From positions 1-14,967 of the forward strand of contig DJTQ01000343.1 in the NCBI GenBank assembly GCA_002439285.1: a stretch of DNA of 14,967 nt, written 5' to 3'. Source of the stretch: Paenibacillaceae bacterium UBA6304 (GTDB lineage Bacteria > Bacillota > Bacilli > Paenibacillales > Paenibacillaceae). Positions 1 to 6,863 of this stretch are shown here, piece after piece; the first letter of the stretch is position 1, and each line of letters begins with the position of its first letter. The position numbers and the translations under genes are program-made. The notes beneath the pieces are model-generated. The model was given only the letters and a program-made list of their open reading frames with translations, did not search any database and was not told the origin of the DNA.

Positions 1-1859
1 GCGGCACGGACCAGCATTGCCATCATTTGTTCCCGGGTGAGGGCGGCCTCAGGTCGGAACAGCCCTTGATCACCTTCCACAATGCCTGCCGCGGCGGCGG
101 CTTCTACCCAGCCGAAGCTCCACTTCGCGGAAACCACATCCCGGAAGGTCGGCTGCGCTGGGGTCACCGGTGAAATACCAAGTGCGCCGGCCAACATTTT
201 GCTGAATTGAGCCCGGGTTAAGGTATCTTTTGGCGCAAAAGCATTTGCACCCATCCCGTCAACGATCCCGCGGGCGGCCAGCACTTCCACTTCCTTCACG
301 GCCCAATGGCCCGAATTCAGATCTCCAAAGCTTACCTTCCGCAGCAGTACGGCATAGGTGCCGGACGAATCGATCGCGGTGCGGACATAGCGTCCGCCGG
401 TACCGCTCGTAGCTCCGCCAGCATAAGTCCAGTAACCGAGTGCATCATGATATTGATAAATTCCAAGCTTTTCACGATTTTGCGTCCAATACGCATCCTC
501 GTCATAAGCCAGTGCAAGTTGCGCTTCTTTGCCGAGTTCGTTTGCGGCTTGGATGTTCCATACCGCTCCGGCCGCTTCCAGCGTCCGCCCTTTCTCGTCC
601 TTCAGCGGATAACCTGCTTTGTCCATCTCGGACACCGTTACTTCCGTTTCCTTGGCAAAAGTCCCCGAGGCCACGTCCAGCTTGACTCGGCCGTCTGTCA
701 GGCTGATCAATCCGCCTGCCGGTCCGATTGTAAACTTCTCAGATGTCTTCGCATCAGCCGAATCTCCGCCCACAGCGTCGGAAGGGGATGAGCTTGACCC
801 CGAGGAGGACGTAGATCCCTCGCCTGTTGCCGGTCCGGTATTATTTTTGCTCAAATCCAGCGAGCCCAGCGAACCGTCCGCTTCGGTATAAACAAGACGG
901 TCGCCGCTAAATCCTATGTATTTCTTGCCTGAATCACTTTCACCCAGCGAATACATCTTGGCCGTTGCCAGATTTACCCCTTTCAGGACTGCCTGTCCGC
1001 CCTCATTGACCAAGAATGCCGCCTGGGTGTCTCCAATTGACATAAAGGCGTATTCTTCCTTTTTTCTGGTCATAGGGGTGAGATCTTGCGGCCCTGAGAG
1101 CTGGTCATCTAGAAATACGATCCCATATTTACTTTCCAGGCTTCCGTTCTTCTGTTTATACAGCACATATTCGCCATTCGTCACAAACCAGTCCACCGCA
1201 TGGCTGCCGCCCAGACTGACGAGAGAACGCGTTACCCCGCTATCGAGTTCAATTACGCTCATTCCGCCGTCACGAGCATTCTTGTAAATGACCCGTCCAT
1301 TGCTCAGCACCGGATAACGCCCTTCGCCAAGCGAAGCTTCCGCCCCCGTTGCAAGATCATGGTAGATGATCCGGCCGTATTTCTGGTTGTCCGACCAGAC
1401 CACCCCGCCGCCATCCACCGACGGATTGCCATATTCTCCGGTTCTGCGGTTCAGCTTCTGCTCTACCCCGGTTGAAAGGTCGTAGATGTAAATATCCCAG
1501 TTAGCCGACGCAGGATCCTGATCTCCTTTATCCGCCCAAACGACCATCGTTCCTTGGATATAAGGCACATCCTTCACCGTATTTCGCGTCGTGATAGCTT
1601 TCACATAACCGGTCAGCTCGTCGCGGGCATAAATCTGCTGCTCCCCGTCCGCCGCCGTGTTCAGCCACACGACAGTCCCGCCGGAGACGCTGGAGTCAGA
1701 CTGGCTTACCGCTCCGCTCATGATCGCGACTTCCGCTGCCGACGTTCTAGCCGGAACAGCCGTCAGTGCGCCTGAACTTCCCGCAAGACATGCCGCAGCC
1801 CACAGCAGACCTATGCGTCTCCAGCTGCGCGTTCCTTTTTTTGTTGATGTTTCATCCAT
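1..1859 (-). CDS. Exported beta-propeller-like protein with SLH cell-wall anchor (3' end cut by window)
   Basis: The frame is open from ATG 1859 to the left window edge: 619 codons with no stop, so the C-terminus is missing. The start is preceded by GGAGGG (1871-1876). Residues 1-42 look like a Sec signal peptide: a basic stretch (RSWRR), then a hydrophobic core, then a small-residue cleavage region near TSAA. Residues about 45-340 contain repeated units of the kind VVWxD...IYIYDLSTG and IIYHDLATG, typical of TolB/YWTD-like beta-propeller blades. A Ser/Gly-rich linker lies at 345-370. Residues 375-440 (GGLISLTDG...TEVTVSEMD) resemble a ZU5-like beta-sandwich. Two S-layer-homology domains follow, from FGDLNSGHW (511) and from FRDVVSAKW (572), each ending in the usual LTRAQ/LTREQ turn; a third probably lies outside the window. 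SLH domains bind pyruvylated secondary cell-wall polymer, so the protein is probably held on the cell surface. The propeller's ligand is unknown. Confidence 0.9.
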   Translation of the reverse strand, partial: MDETSTKKGTRSWRRIGLLWAAACLAGSSGALTAVPARTSAAEVAIMSGAVSQSDSSVSGGTVVWLNTAADGEQQIYARDELTGYVKAITTRNTVKDVPYIQGTMVVWADKGDQDPASANWDIYIYDLSTGVEQKLNRRTGEYGNPSVDGGGVVWSDNQKYGRIIYHDLATGAEASLGEGRYPVLSNGRVIYKNARDGGMSVIELDSGVTRSLVSLGGSHAVDWFVTNGEYVLYKQKNGSLESKYGIVFLDDQLSGPQDLTPMTRKKEEYAFMSIGDTQAAFLVNEGGQAVLKGVNLATAKMYSLGESDSGKKYIGFSGDRLVYTEADGSLGSLDLSKNNTGPATGEGSTSSSGSSSSPSDAVGGDSADAKTSEKFTIGPAGGLISLTDGRVKLDVASGTFAKETEVTVSEMDKAGYPLKDEKGRTLEAAGAVWNIQAANELGKEAQLALAYDEDAYWTQNREKLGIYQYHDALGYWTYAGGATSGTGGRYVRTAIDSSGTYAVLLRKVSFGDLNSGHWAVKEVEVLAARGIVDGMGANAFAPKDTLTRAQFSKMLAGALGISPVTPAQPTFRDVVSAKWSFGWVEAAAAAGIVEGDQGLFRPEAALTREQMMAMLVRA

Positions 1860-1886
1860 CCCTTAACAATCCCTCCATTTCTTTGC

Positions 1887-1921
1887 AAGACATAGTTCCT
1901 AGTTCTTGTATCCTATGTCTT
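1887..1921 (-). promoter_or_regulatory. Hairpin in the 5' leader of the SLH protein gene
   Basis: Perfect 9-bp inverted repeat AAGACATAG (1887-1895) / CTATGTCTT (1913-1921) with a 17-nt loop, ending about 10 bases upstream of the GGAGGG of the SLH gene. Part of the loop (CTAGTTCTT, 1899-1907) is also complementary to AAGAACTAG at 2001-2009, which would be transcribed earlier if the start site is upstream of it. A second short palindrome, TAGGCA-aaag-TGCCTA, sits at 1974-1989. Only the repeats are seen directly. A regulatory role is inference, and no convincing -35/-10 pair was found. Confidence 0.35.
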
Positions 1922-2148
1922 AAATATGTATATCGGAATAACGAATTTTGGTTGGAAGATTAATCCTGACAAATAGGCAAAAGTGCCTAACTTACAGAGT
2001 AAGAACTAGAATTTTATGGGAATTTTTGTGTCTAATCGATTTCCTGATTGAAATCATGAAATGGTGTTATTTTTCTAGATGCTTGCATGTTGGGGGCATG
2101 TGATGGAATGGTGTTCGGCGGATAGTGTTGCTGCGTGCTGGAAAGTAT

Positions 2149-2177
2149 GTGGCGAATGAGCTATAACGTGGCGAATG
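2149..2177. repeat. 10-bp direct repeat GTGGCGAATG
   Basis: GTGGCGAATG occurs at 2149-2158 and exactly again at 2168-2177, 19 bp apart. It lies in the gene-free stretch left of the palindromic element. Nothing else in 2040-2250 reads as a gene: the short open frames there lack a ribosome binding site and a recognisable product. Confidence 0.4.
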
Positions 2178-2251
2178 TAGTTGAAAATGCGCCCCTATTG
2201 TCTGGAAGAACGACCAACCTGCTCACTAAAGGCGATATTTCGAACACAATG

Positions 2252-2282
2252 GGCTCATTTCAGTTTGGAGCTGTAATGAGCC
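2252..2282. repeat. 8-bp inverted repeat flanking the palindromic element
   Basis: GGCTCATT (2252-2259) and AATGAGCC (2275-2282) form a perfect inverted repeat with a 15-nt loop. It ends only 6 bp before the first unit of the 2289-2471 element and may be an outer part of it or an independent hairpin. Confidence 0.4.
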
Positions 2283-2288
2283 AAACTC

Positions 2289-2471
2289 TAACGGACATCA
2301 GCGCCCTTATTTTGATGATTTTGAGTGTTTTGAAATTGTAACGGACTCTACAGACCTTATTTGGCCTAAACGGGCTTGAATCAAGCCATTTTGAACCAAA
2401 TAACGGCTCCGGTGACCGTTAGAAATTAAAGTGACGGTATTTCGGGCAAATAAGGTCCCTCAGGTCCGTTA
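2289..2471. repeat. 183-bp nested palindromic intergenic element
   Basis: Four 25-nt units share the pattern TAACGG-N9-CC(T/G)TTATTT(G/T). Two read forward (2289-2313, 2339-2363) and two read in reverse (2397-2421, 2447-2471). The spacing is 50, 58, 50, with exactly 25 nt between the members of each pair. The middle holds a perfect palindrome GGCTTGA-a-TCAAGCC (2373-2387) centred on 2380, which is also the exact centre of the four units. Each unit is itself a small hairpin (TAACGG against CCKTTA; the unit at 2397-2421 is perfect). Outer units agree at about 20 of 25 positions when aligned in the same orientation, and inner units at about 18 of 25, so the whole can fold as one long stem or as several small ones. 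There is no ORF, no T-tract and no transposase. The form suggests a REP/BIME-like or MITE-like non-coding repeat; the family name is not known to me. Confidence 0.75.
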
Positions 2472-2546
2472 GCCGGCAAGTCCATCGTATATTCCCACTA
2501 ACCTCCCCATTCACCTCCGCCAAAACAGAATCGGCGCTATAAATCT

Positions 2547-2585
2547 AAAAAAGCAGCAGTCCGCCCACCGGCAAACTGCTGCTTT
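2547..2585 (-). terminator. Rho-independent terminator of the beta-mannosidase gene
   Basis: 11-bp perfect stem AAAGCAGCAGT (2550-2560) / ACTGCTGCTTT (2575-2585) with a 14-nt loop. Read on the minus strand the stem runs into six T (2547-2552), partly within the stem base. It starts 26 bp after the stop codon of the beta-mannosidase gene. Confidence 0.85.
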
Positions 2586-2610
2586 CTTCTATTCCCAATT
2601 CTTCGTAAAG

Positions 2611-5172
2611 TTACTTCACAAAATCTCGCATCGACCGCACGCTCAAAGTTCCCGGTGAACCCAAGACAAAAGCTTCCTCGCTGCCACTACCGCCGCGTCG
2701 CCGGAATTCAACCGTCACCGGCTGGCCCGGAATCAGGTCGAAGAAGTTATCCGAGAAGATTCCTTCCTCTTCGGCATGCAGCCATACTTGTCTGGCAAGC
2801 TTATCGGTTTGCAGCATAAACGCGCTACCGCCTCTGCCAGGAACCTCGGTGACGGTAATCGTCGCATCCGGCAATACCAACTCTCGGGATCTTTCAAAAT
2901 ATACATGCCGGCTGTCCATTACCCGGCCATCGCCATCTTCCAGGCTGACAAGCAGGACGGCTGACTTGCGATCATGCCCGTCCAGCAAATCCGCTGAAGG
3001 AACACGGTGCACGACGGTCGCCGAGTCAGCGGCCAGCCGCACGCTATGCGACTGTTCCGCCAGCCGCTTACCGTCGAAATCGTATAGCGCCAGACGAAGC
3101 GTGGCCTGCAAGTCCTTCCGCAGATCGGAAACGGCGTGGATCTCCAGATTTGCATCCGGCGCCATCGAACCTTCCACCGACAGCATGACTTCGCTGAAAC
3201 TGCGGCGCACTATATATTGCAGGGCTTTCCAACGTCCGTAATAGTCCATGCCCGCCCAGGAGGCGACCGGCCAGCAATCATTCATTTGCCAATAGAGCGT
3301 CCCCATGCAGAACGGTTTATTTCTGCGGTGCGCCTCAATCGCAATTTGAATCGCTTCGGCCTGCAGCACCTGGCTCATGTACAGGAACGACTTGAAATCG
3401 CGCGGTTCCGGCAAATACTGCTCCATGTATTCCTTGATCAGCTGGTTGCCCCTGCCGTTCTTCTGATGGGCGAGCATCACTTCGGACTCCAGTTCAAGCT
3501 GCTCTTCCGTTGCATACTTAAGCACCGAAGACAGCTCGGGAAAGGATTGGAACCCGTATTCGCTCATGAACCGTCCCACGCGTTCATTGTAATTGGAGAA
3601 TGGCTCGACAGAGTGCCATACGCCCCAATAGTGCACATCTCCCTCGCCGGTCACCTTAAGCGCATGCTGACGATCGTCGTTCGTCAACTCCCGCATTGGC
3701 GACGATGGCCAGTAAGCCACTCCGCCGCCCAAGCGTTCCACAACCTCTGGCAGCAGCTTATGGAAGATCGCCTCGTAATCCGACCAAATCTTCTCCCGCT
3801 GTTCCGGGGTATAGTTCTTCTTCCATCCCCAGCCGCCTTCTTCTTCAAAGTGTGCCCAGGCCGAATCCATCTCGTTGTTGCCGCACCACAATGCGATACT
3901 CGGATGATTCCGCAAACGTCTTACATTATATTCCGCTTCCTCCGCGATACTTTGCAAGAACGCTTCATCGCCAGGGTACATGCTGCAGGCAAACATAAAG
4001 TCCTGCCACACGAGCAATCCGTATTCATCGCAAAGATCGTAGAAAACATCCTCTTCATAAAAGCCACCGCCCCAAACGCGCAGCATATTCATATTCGATT
4101 CTACGGCGGATGCAATCTCATGGCGATAGCGTTCCGCAGTTACCTCCGGAATGAAGCTGTCGTTAGGAATATGGTTGGCCCCTTTGGCAAACACCGGAGC
4201 CCCGTTTAACTCGAAACGGAAAGAGGCCCCAGCAGCATCTTTCTCGCGAACCAGCCGGATTTGCCGTAATCCCGTCTTGACCAACCGCTCCGCAACCACC
4301 TCGTCAGAGCCGCTGCCACGCAGGCTGGCGTTAAACTCATACATCGACGGCTCGCCGAGGCCTTGACACCACCACAGGCGGGGAGTTTCAATTTCGAGTC
4401 CCAATTCTACCCTCTGCAGGCCCTTCTCCAACACGACTTCCTTTTCCCAGGTCATTCCGTCCGCGGCAAGCACAAGACGGCCCCGCCAATCGGCGTCAGC
4501 TTCAACTTCTACTATAGCGGTCAGCTTCGCATTCTCCTGGCTTACCTCATCCTGCCGGATAAACAGGTCGGTCAGCCGCGGGCCGGACCAGCCGATCAAA
4601 CGCACCGGCCGCCAAATTCCGCTTGTCACCAAGCGCGGGCCCCAGTCCCAGCCGTAATGGTACGGCGCTTTGCGGGCGAAGACGCTGATCCGGCGGTCGC
4701 CGAGGCCGCCCAGCTCCGACTGGTCGTTGGAAGCCGGAAGATCGTAGCCAAGCTTCTCCAGCTTCGGCAAATCCTCCTTCACTGGCGAGCGGAAACGGAC
4801 ATTCACGACATTATCGCCAGGCTGCAGCAGCTCTTTTACTTCTACAGCCCAGGCTTTAAACATATTATCTGCGGACAGGACATGCTGCCCGTTTACAACC
4901 ACGTCCGCATACGTATCCAATCCATCAAAAACAAGTTCCACGCGGGAGTAGTCTTTCCAGTTCTCCGTCAGCGTGAACGTCGTTTGATACTCCCAATCTT
5001 TCTTATCAATCCATTGCAGATCATGCTCATTCGTTCCATAAAACGGATCGGGAATTTGCCCTGCCCGTAGCAGATCGCTGTGCACCGTGCCCGGAACATG
5101 CGCTATATTCCATACGGACTCGTCACAAGCCTTAAAGCTCCAATTCTTCAATTCTTGTTGTTGATTGCTCAT
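2611..5172 (-). CDS. Beta-mannosidase, glycoside hydrolase family 2
   Basis: The 853-residue length is usual for GH2 beta-mannosidases, which release mannose from the non-reducing ends of beta-mannosides. The N-terminal sugar-binding jelly roll has HVPGTVHSDL and DPFYGTNE. The PYHYGWDWGP motif (170-179), typical of the beta-mannosidase branch rather than of beta-galactosidase or glucuronidase, precedes the Ig-like domain. The TIM barrel starts near GANHIPNDSF (331) and LRVWGGGFYE (364). By family alignment E434 in WCGNNE is the acid/base and E538 in FMSEYGFQS is the nucleophile; both are intact. WPVASWAGMDYYGRWKAL at 634-651 closes the barrel. C-terminal beta-sandwich domains follow. No signal peptide is present, so it acts in the cytoplasm on imported oligosaccharides. 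GGAGGG lies 4 bases before the ATG. It is divergent from a sugar importer operon, and its promoter carries a cre-like site. Confidence 0.95.
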   Translation of the reverse strand: MSNQQQELKNWSFKACDESVWNIAHVPGTVHSDLLRAGQIPDPFYGTNEHDLQWIDKKDWEYQTTFTLTENWKDYSRVELVFDGLDTYADVVVNGQHVLSADNMFKAWAVEVKELLQPGDNVVNVRFRSPVKEDLPKLEKLGYDLPASNDQSELGGLGDRRISVFARKAPYHYGWDWGPRLVTSGIWRPVRLIGWSGPRLTDLFIRQDEVSQENAKLTAIVEVEADADWRGRLVLAADGMTWEKEVVLEKGLQRVELGLEIETPRLWWCQGLGEPSMYEFNASLRGSGSDEVVAERLVKTGLRQIRLVREKDAAGASFRFELNGAPVFAKGANHIPNDSFIPEVTAERYRHEIASAVESNMNMLRVWGGGFYEEDVFYDLCDEYGLLVWQDFMFACSMYPGDEAFLQSIAEEAEYNVRRLRNHPSIALWCGNNEMDSAWAHFEEEGGWGWKKNYTPEQREKIWSDYEAIFHKLLPEVVERLGGGVAYWPSSPMRELTNDDRQHALKVTGEGDVHYWGVWHSVEPFSNYNERVGRFMSEYGFQSFPELSSVLKYATEEQLELESEVMLAHQKNGRGNQLIKEYMEQYLPEPRDFKSFLYMSQVLQAEAIQIAIEAHRRNKPFCMGTLYWQMNDCWPVASWAGMDYYGRWKALQYIVRRSFSEVMLSVEGSMAPDANLEIHAVSDLRKDLQATLRLALYDFDGKRLAEQSHSVRLAADSATVVHRVPSADLLDGHDRKSAVLLVSLEDGDGRVMDSRHVYFERSRELVLPDATITVTEVPGRGGSAFMLQTDKLARQVWLHAEEEGIFSDNFFDLIPGQPVTVEFRRRGGSGSEEAFVLGSPGTLSVRSMRDFVK

Positions 5173-5182
5173 ATGCCCTCCA

Positions 5183-5196
5183 TGAAAACGTTGTCT
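5183..5196 (-). promoter_or_regulatory. cre-like CcpA site in front of the beta-mannosidase gene
   Basis: TGAAAACGTTGTCT matches the cre consensus TGWNANCGNTNWCA at all defined positions except the last. It lies between the predicted -10 (5205-5210) and the start codon, at about the transcription start. In Firmicutes CcpA bound at such a position blocks transcription when glucose-like carbon is available. The function is inferred from the match and the position. Confidence 0.65.
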
Positions 5197-5204
5197 TATC
5201 TCTC

Positions 5205-5232
5205 ATTATCCCTGAATATTTTTAAATATCAA
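5205..5232 (-). promoter_or_regulatory. SigA-type promoter of the beta-mannosidase gene
   Basis: On the minus strand: -35 TTGATA (complement of 5227-5232), a 16-nt AT-rich spacer, -10 GATAAT (complement of 5205-5210). Each hexamer has 5 of 6 consensus bases. The predicted start falls near 5198, next to the cre-like site. Confidence 0.6.
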
Positions 5233-5325
5233 TATTTTTGTTATCGGTTTGTTATATTTTAATTAGAACAAATGATCCATTCCCTGATTGATTTCTGTAA
5301 TGTAATATGAAAATGCATTGTCAAA

Positions 5326-5363
5326 ACAGCACAATCCAGGACAATAAAAGATAACACAGCACA
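5326..5363 (+). promoter_or_regulatory. Direct repeat, candidate operator for the YesN-like regulator
   Basis: ACAGCACA occurs at 5326-5333 and 5356-5363, starts 30 bp apart, i.e. on the same face of the helix. The similarity extends to AA-N-ACAGCACA-N-T in both copies. The second copy abuts the weak -35 of the importer promoter, the usual place for an AraC-family activator that contacts RNA polymerase. Assignment to the regulator encoded at 10463-11962 is inference. Confidence 0.45.
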
Positions 5364-5391
5364 TTTAAAGTACCCTAACAAGTAGTATACA
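5364..5391 (+). promoter_or_regulatory. Promoter of the sugar importer operon, weak -35
   Basis: -10 TATACA (5386-5391), 16-nt spacer, poor -35 TTTAAA (5364-5369). The bad -35 fits an activator-dependent promoter. The predicted start is near 5398, inside or next to the cre site. Confidence 0.5.
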
Positions 5392-5398
5392 ATTTACC

Positions 5399-5412
5399 TG
5401 TAAGCGCTAACA
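5399..5412 (+). promoter_or_regulatory. cre site (CcpA) at the importer operon promoter
   Basis: TGTAAGCGCTAACA is a full match to the cre consensus TGWNANCGNTNWCA, placed 8 bp downstream of the -10 and 29 bp before the start codon of the binding-protein gene. This position predicts carbon catabolite repression of the whole operon. Confidence 0.85.
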
Positions 5413-5440
5413 AATACCATAAAAGAGGGGCGATGGAAGC

Positions 5441-6778
5441 ATGAAGAAAAGTGTTCTACTGGCATTCCTGATGGTTTTTGCATTATCCGCTATCTTGGCC
5501 GGTTGCGGCGGCAATAACGGCAACAACAAAACGGCGAATACCGGAAATACGGGGAACTCGGGCACGACCAATTCTGCGGGTGAAAATGCCGGAGATAACG
5601 GCGGAGAAGGAACCACGGAAAAACTTAGCGGCAAGGTCACCTTCTTGACGAACCGCACGGACATGATCGGCAAAGAGTACGACGAATACGTCAAACGGTT
5701 TAACGAGAAATATCCCGACATTAAAATCGAGTTCGAAGCCTCCCAAACCGACTATAATCAGCAAATCAAAGTACGGATGGCCAGCGGAGAGCTGCCCGAT
5801 CTGATGTTCATTCCGGACATTCCAAATTCCGATCTCCCAAAATATTTTGCTTCGCTTGACGATTTGCAGTTTAGCAGCGAACTAACTTTCAAAGATTTCA
5901 AATCGTTTGACGGCAAGCTGTACGGCATTACGACCGGGAACTCGACTTCCGGGATCGTTTACAACAAGAAGGCATTTGCCGACGCCGGAATTACGGAAGT
6001 TCCGAAAACCTGGGATGAATTCCTCGCCGCTTGCGAGAAACTGAAGCAAAACGGCGTCATTCCGCTCTCATCCAACTTTAAAGACAAGTGGCCGCTCGGT
6101 AGCTGGGTTTATGATATGCCGCGCATCATCGAGAACAACAAAGACTTCCCTAACGAAAGAATCAACATGGAAGCTCCGTTCTCCATGGACAACGGCTACG
6201 GCAAAGCAATGATGCTGCTGAAAACTCTGGCTGATAAAGACTATTTGGAAAAAGACATCAATTCCACCAACTGGGAGCAATCCAAAAAGGATATCGCCAG
6301 CGGTAAAATGGCCATGTACTTCCTTGGCAACTGGGTTATCAACCAAGTCATCGGCGTAGGTGCCGAATCCGACAACATCGGCTTCTTCCCGCTTCCTTAT
6401 GATAATTCCGGCACGATTCGCGCACCGTTTAACCCTGATTTCTTCTATGCGGTGAATAAAGACAGCAAAAACCTGGAAGCAACCAAAGCGTTCTTGACCT
6501 GGATGATCGAAGAATCCGGTTATGAAGATTTCGCAGGCTTTATTTCCCCGCTGCAAGGCCGGGACTCCAAACTGTCTCAACTGGCTGAATTCCAAGCTAC
6601 GGGCGTCGAAATGCAGGAAGGCGTAGCCGATGATCCGAAGGTTATCGAAATCTCGAACAAAGCGCAAATCGACTTGCCGGCAATCGCACAGGAATTTGTA
6701 CTTGCCAAAGATCCGCAAAAGGTCCTCGACAAATGGAACAAAGCATGGGCCAACGCGAAAAAAGAACTCGGTTATTAA
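5441..6778 (+). CDS. Sugar-binding lipoprotein of an ABC importer (family 1 solute-binding protein)
   Basis: Residues 1-21 are a lipoprotein signal peptide ending in the lipobox LAGC, so Cys22 would be lipid-modified and the protein held on the outer face of the membrane. An Asn/Gly/Thr-rich flexible stretch (23-60) follows. The mature part has the layout of COG1653/UgpB-MalE-like proteins: KVTFLTNRTD, then YVKRFNEKYPDIKIEFE, then NKKAFADAGITEVPKTWDEF and a late AFLTWM. The 445-residue length is usual. It should capture an oligosaccharide and pass it to the two permeases downstream. Beta-mannoside specificity is inferred only from the divergent beta-mannosidase gene. The ATG is chosen because it starts the signal peptide and follows a GAGGGG at 5425-5430. 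First gene of the operon, with a cre site and a probable activator site upstream. Confidence 0.93.
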   Translation: MKKSVLLAFLMVFALSAILAGCGGNNGNNKTANTGNTGNSGTTNSAGENAGDNGGEGTTEKLSGKVTFLTNRTDMIGKEYDEYVKRFNEKYPDIKIEFEASQTDYNQQIKVRMASGELPDLMFIPDIPNSDLPKYFASLDDLQFSSELTFKDFKSFDGKLYGITTGNSTSGIVYNKKAFADAGITEVPKTWDEFLAACEKLKQNGVIPLSSNFKDKWPLGSWVYDMPRIIENNKDFPNERINMEAPFSMDNGYGKAMMLLKTLADKDYLEKDINSTNWEQSKKDIASGKMAMYFLGNWVINQVIGVGAESDNIGFFPLPYDNSGTIRAPFNPDFFYAVNKDSKNLEATKAFLTWMIEESGYEDFAGFISPLQGRDSKLSQLAEFQATGVEMQEGVADDPKVIEISNKAQIDLPAIAQEFVLAKDPQKVLDKWNKAWANAKKELGY

Positions 6779-6788
6779 TCAGCTCAGT

Positions 6789-6828
6789 AAGCAAAATGGG
6801 TTATCGTTTGCGATAATCCATTTTGCTT
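6789..6828 (+). terminator. Strong intra-operon hairpin between binding-protein and permease genes
   Basis: AAGCAAAATGG-g-TTATCG (6789-6806) pairs with CGATAA-t-CCATTTTGCTT (6811-6828): 18 bp including one G-U pair, closed by a 4-nt loop. Only three T follow, so it is a poor full terminator. Such stems between binding-protein and permease genes commonly act as partial terminators or protect the upstream mRNA, giving excess binding protein over permease. That role here is inferred. Confidence 0.75.
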
Positions 6829-6863
6829 TCAAACCTCGGACGCGGAAAGAAGGGATTTAAGGA

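Noticed and set aside
2135..2341. 68-codon open frame in the gene-free stretch
   Set aside because: No ribosome binding site, and its end runs through the first palindromic unit. The translated sequence has no recognisable features beyond chance hydrophobicity.
2289..2471. CRISPR array
   Set aside because: The repeats alternate in orientation around a centre and only four units exist; spacers are not of the array kind and no cas gene is present.
3136..4209. Long open frame on the plus strand inside the beta-mannosidase gene
   Set aside because: It is antisense to a gene with intact catalytic motifs, has no ribosome binding site and no recognisable domain; such frames arise from the codon pattern of the real gene.
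5305..5323. TGAAAATGCATTGTCA as a third cre site
   Set aside because: It lacks the central CG required by the cre consensus.
5318..5346. TTGTCA with a 17-bp spacer to ACAATA as the importer promoter
   Set aside because: The -35 is good but the -10 is poor, and it would leave the cre site and the better TATACA downstream unexplained. The 5364-5391 promoter fits better.
6068..6718. Open frame antisense to the sugar-binding lipoprotein gene
   Set aside because: Antisense shadow of a well-supported gene, with no ribosome binding site or known motifs.
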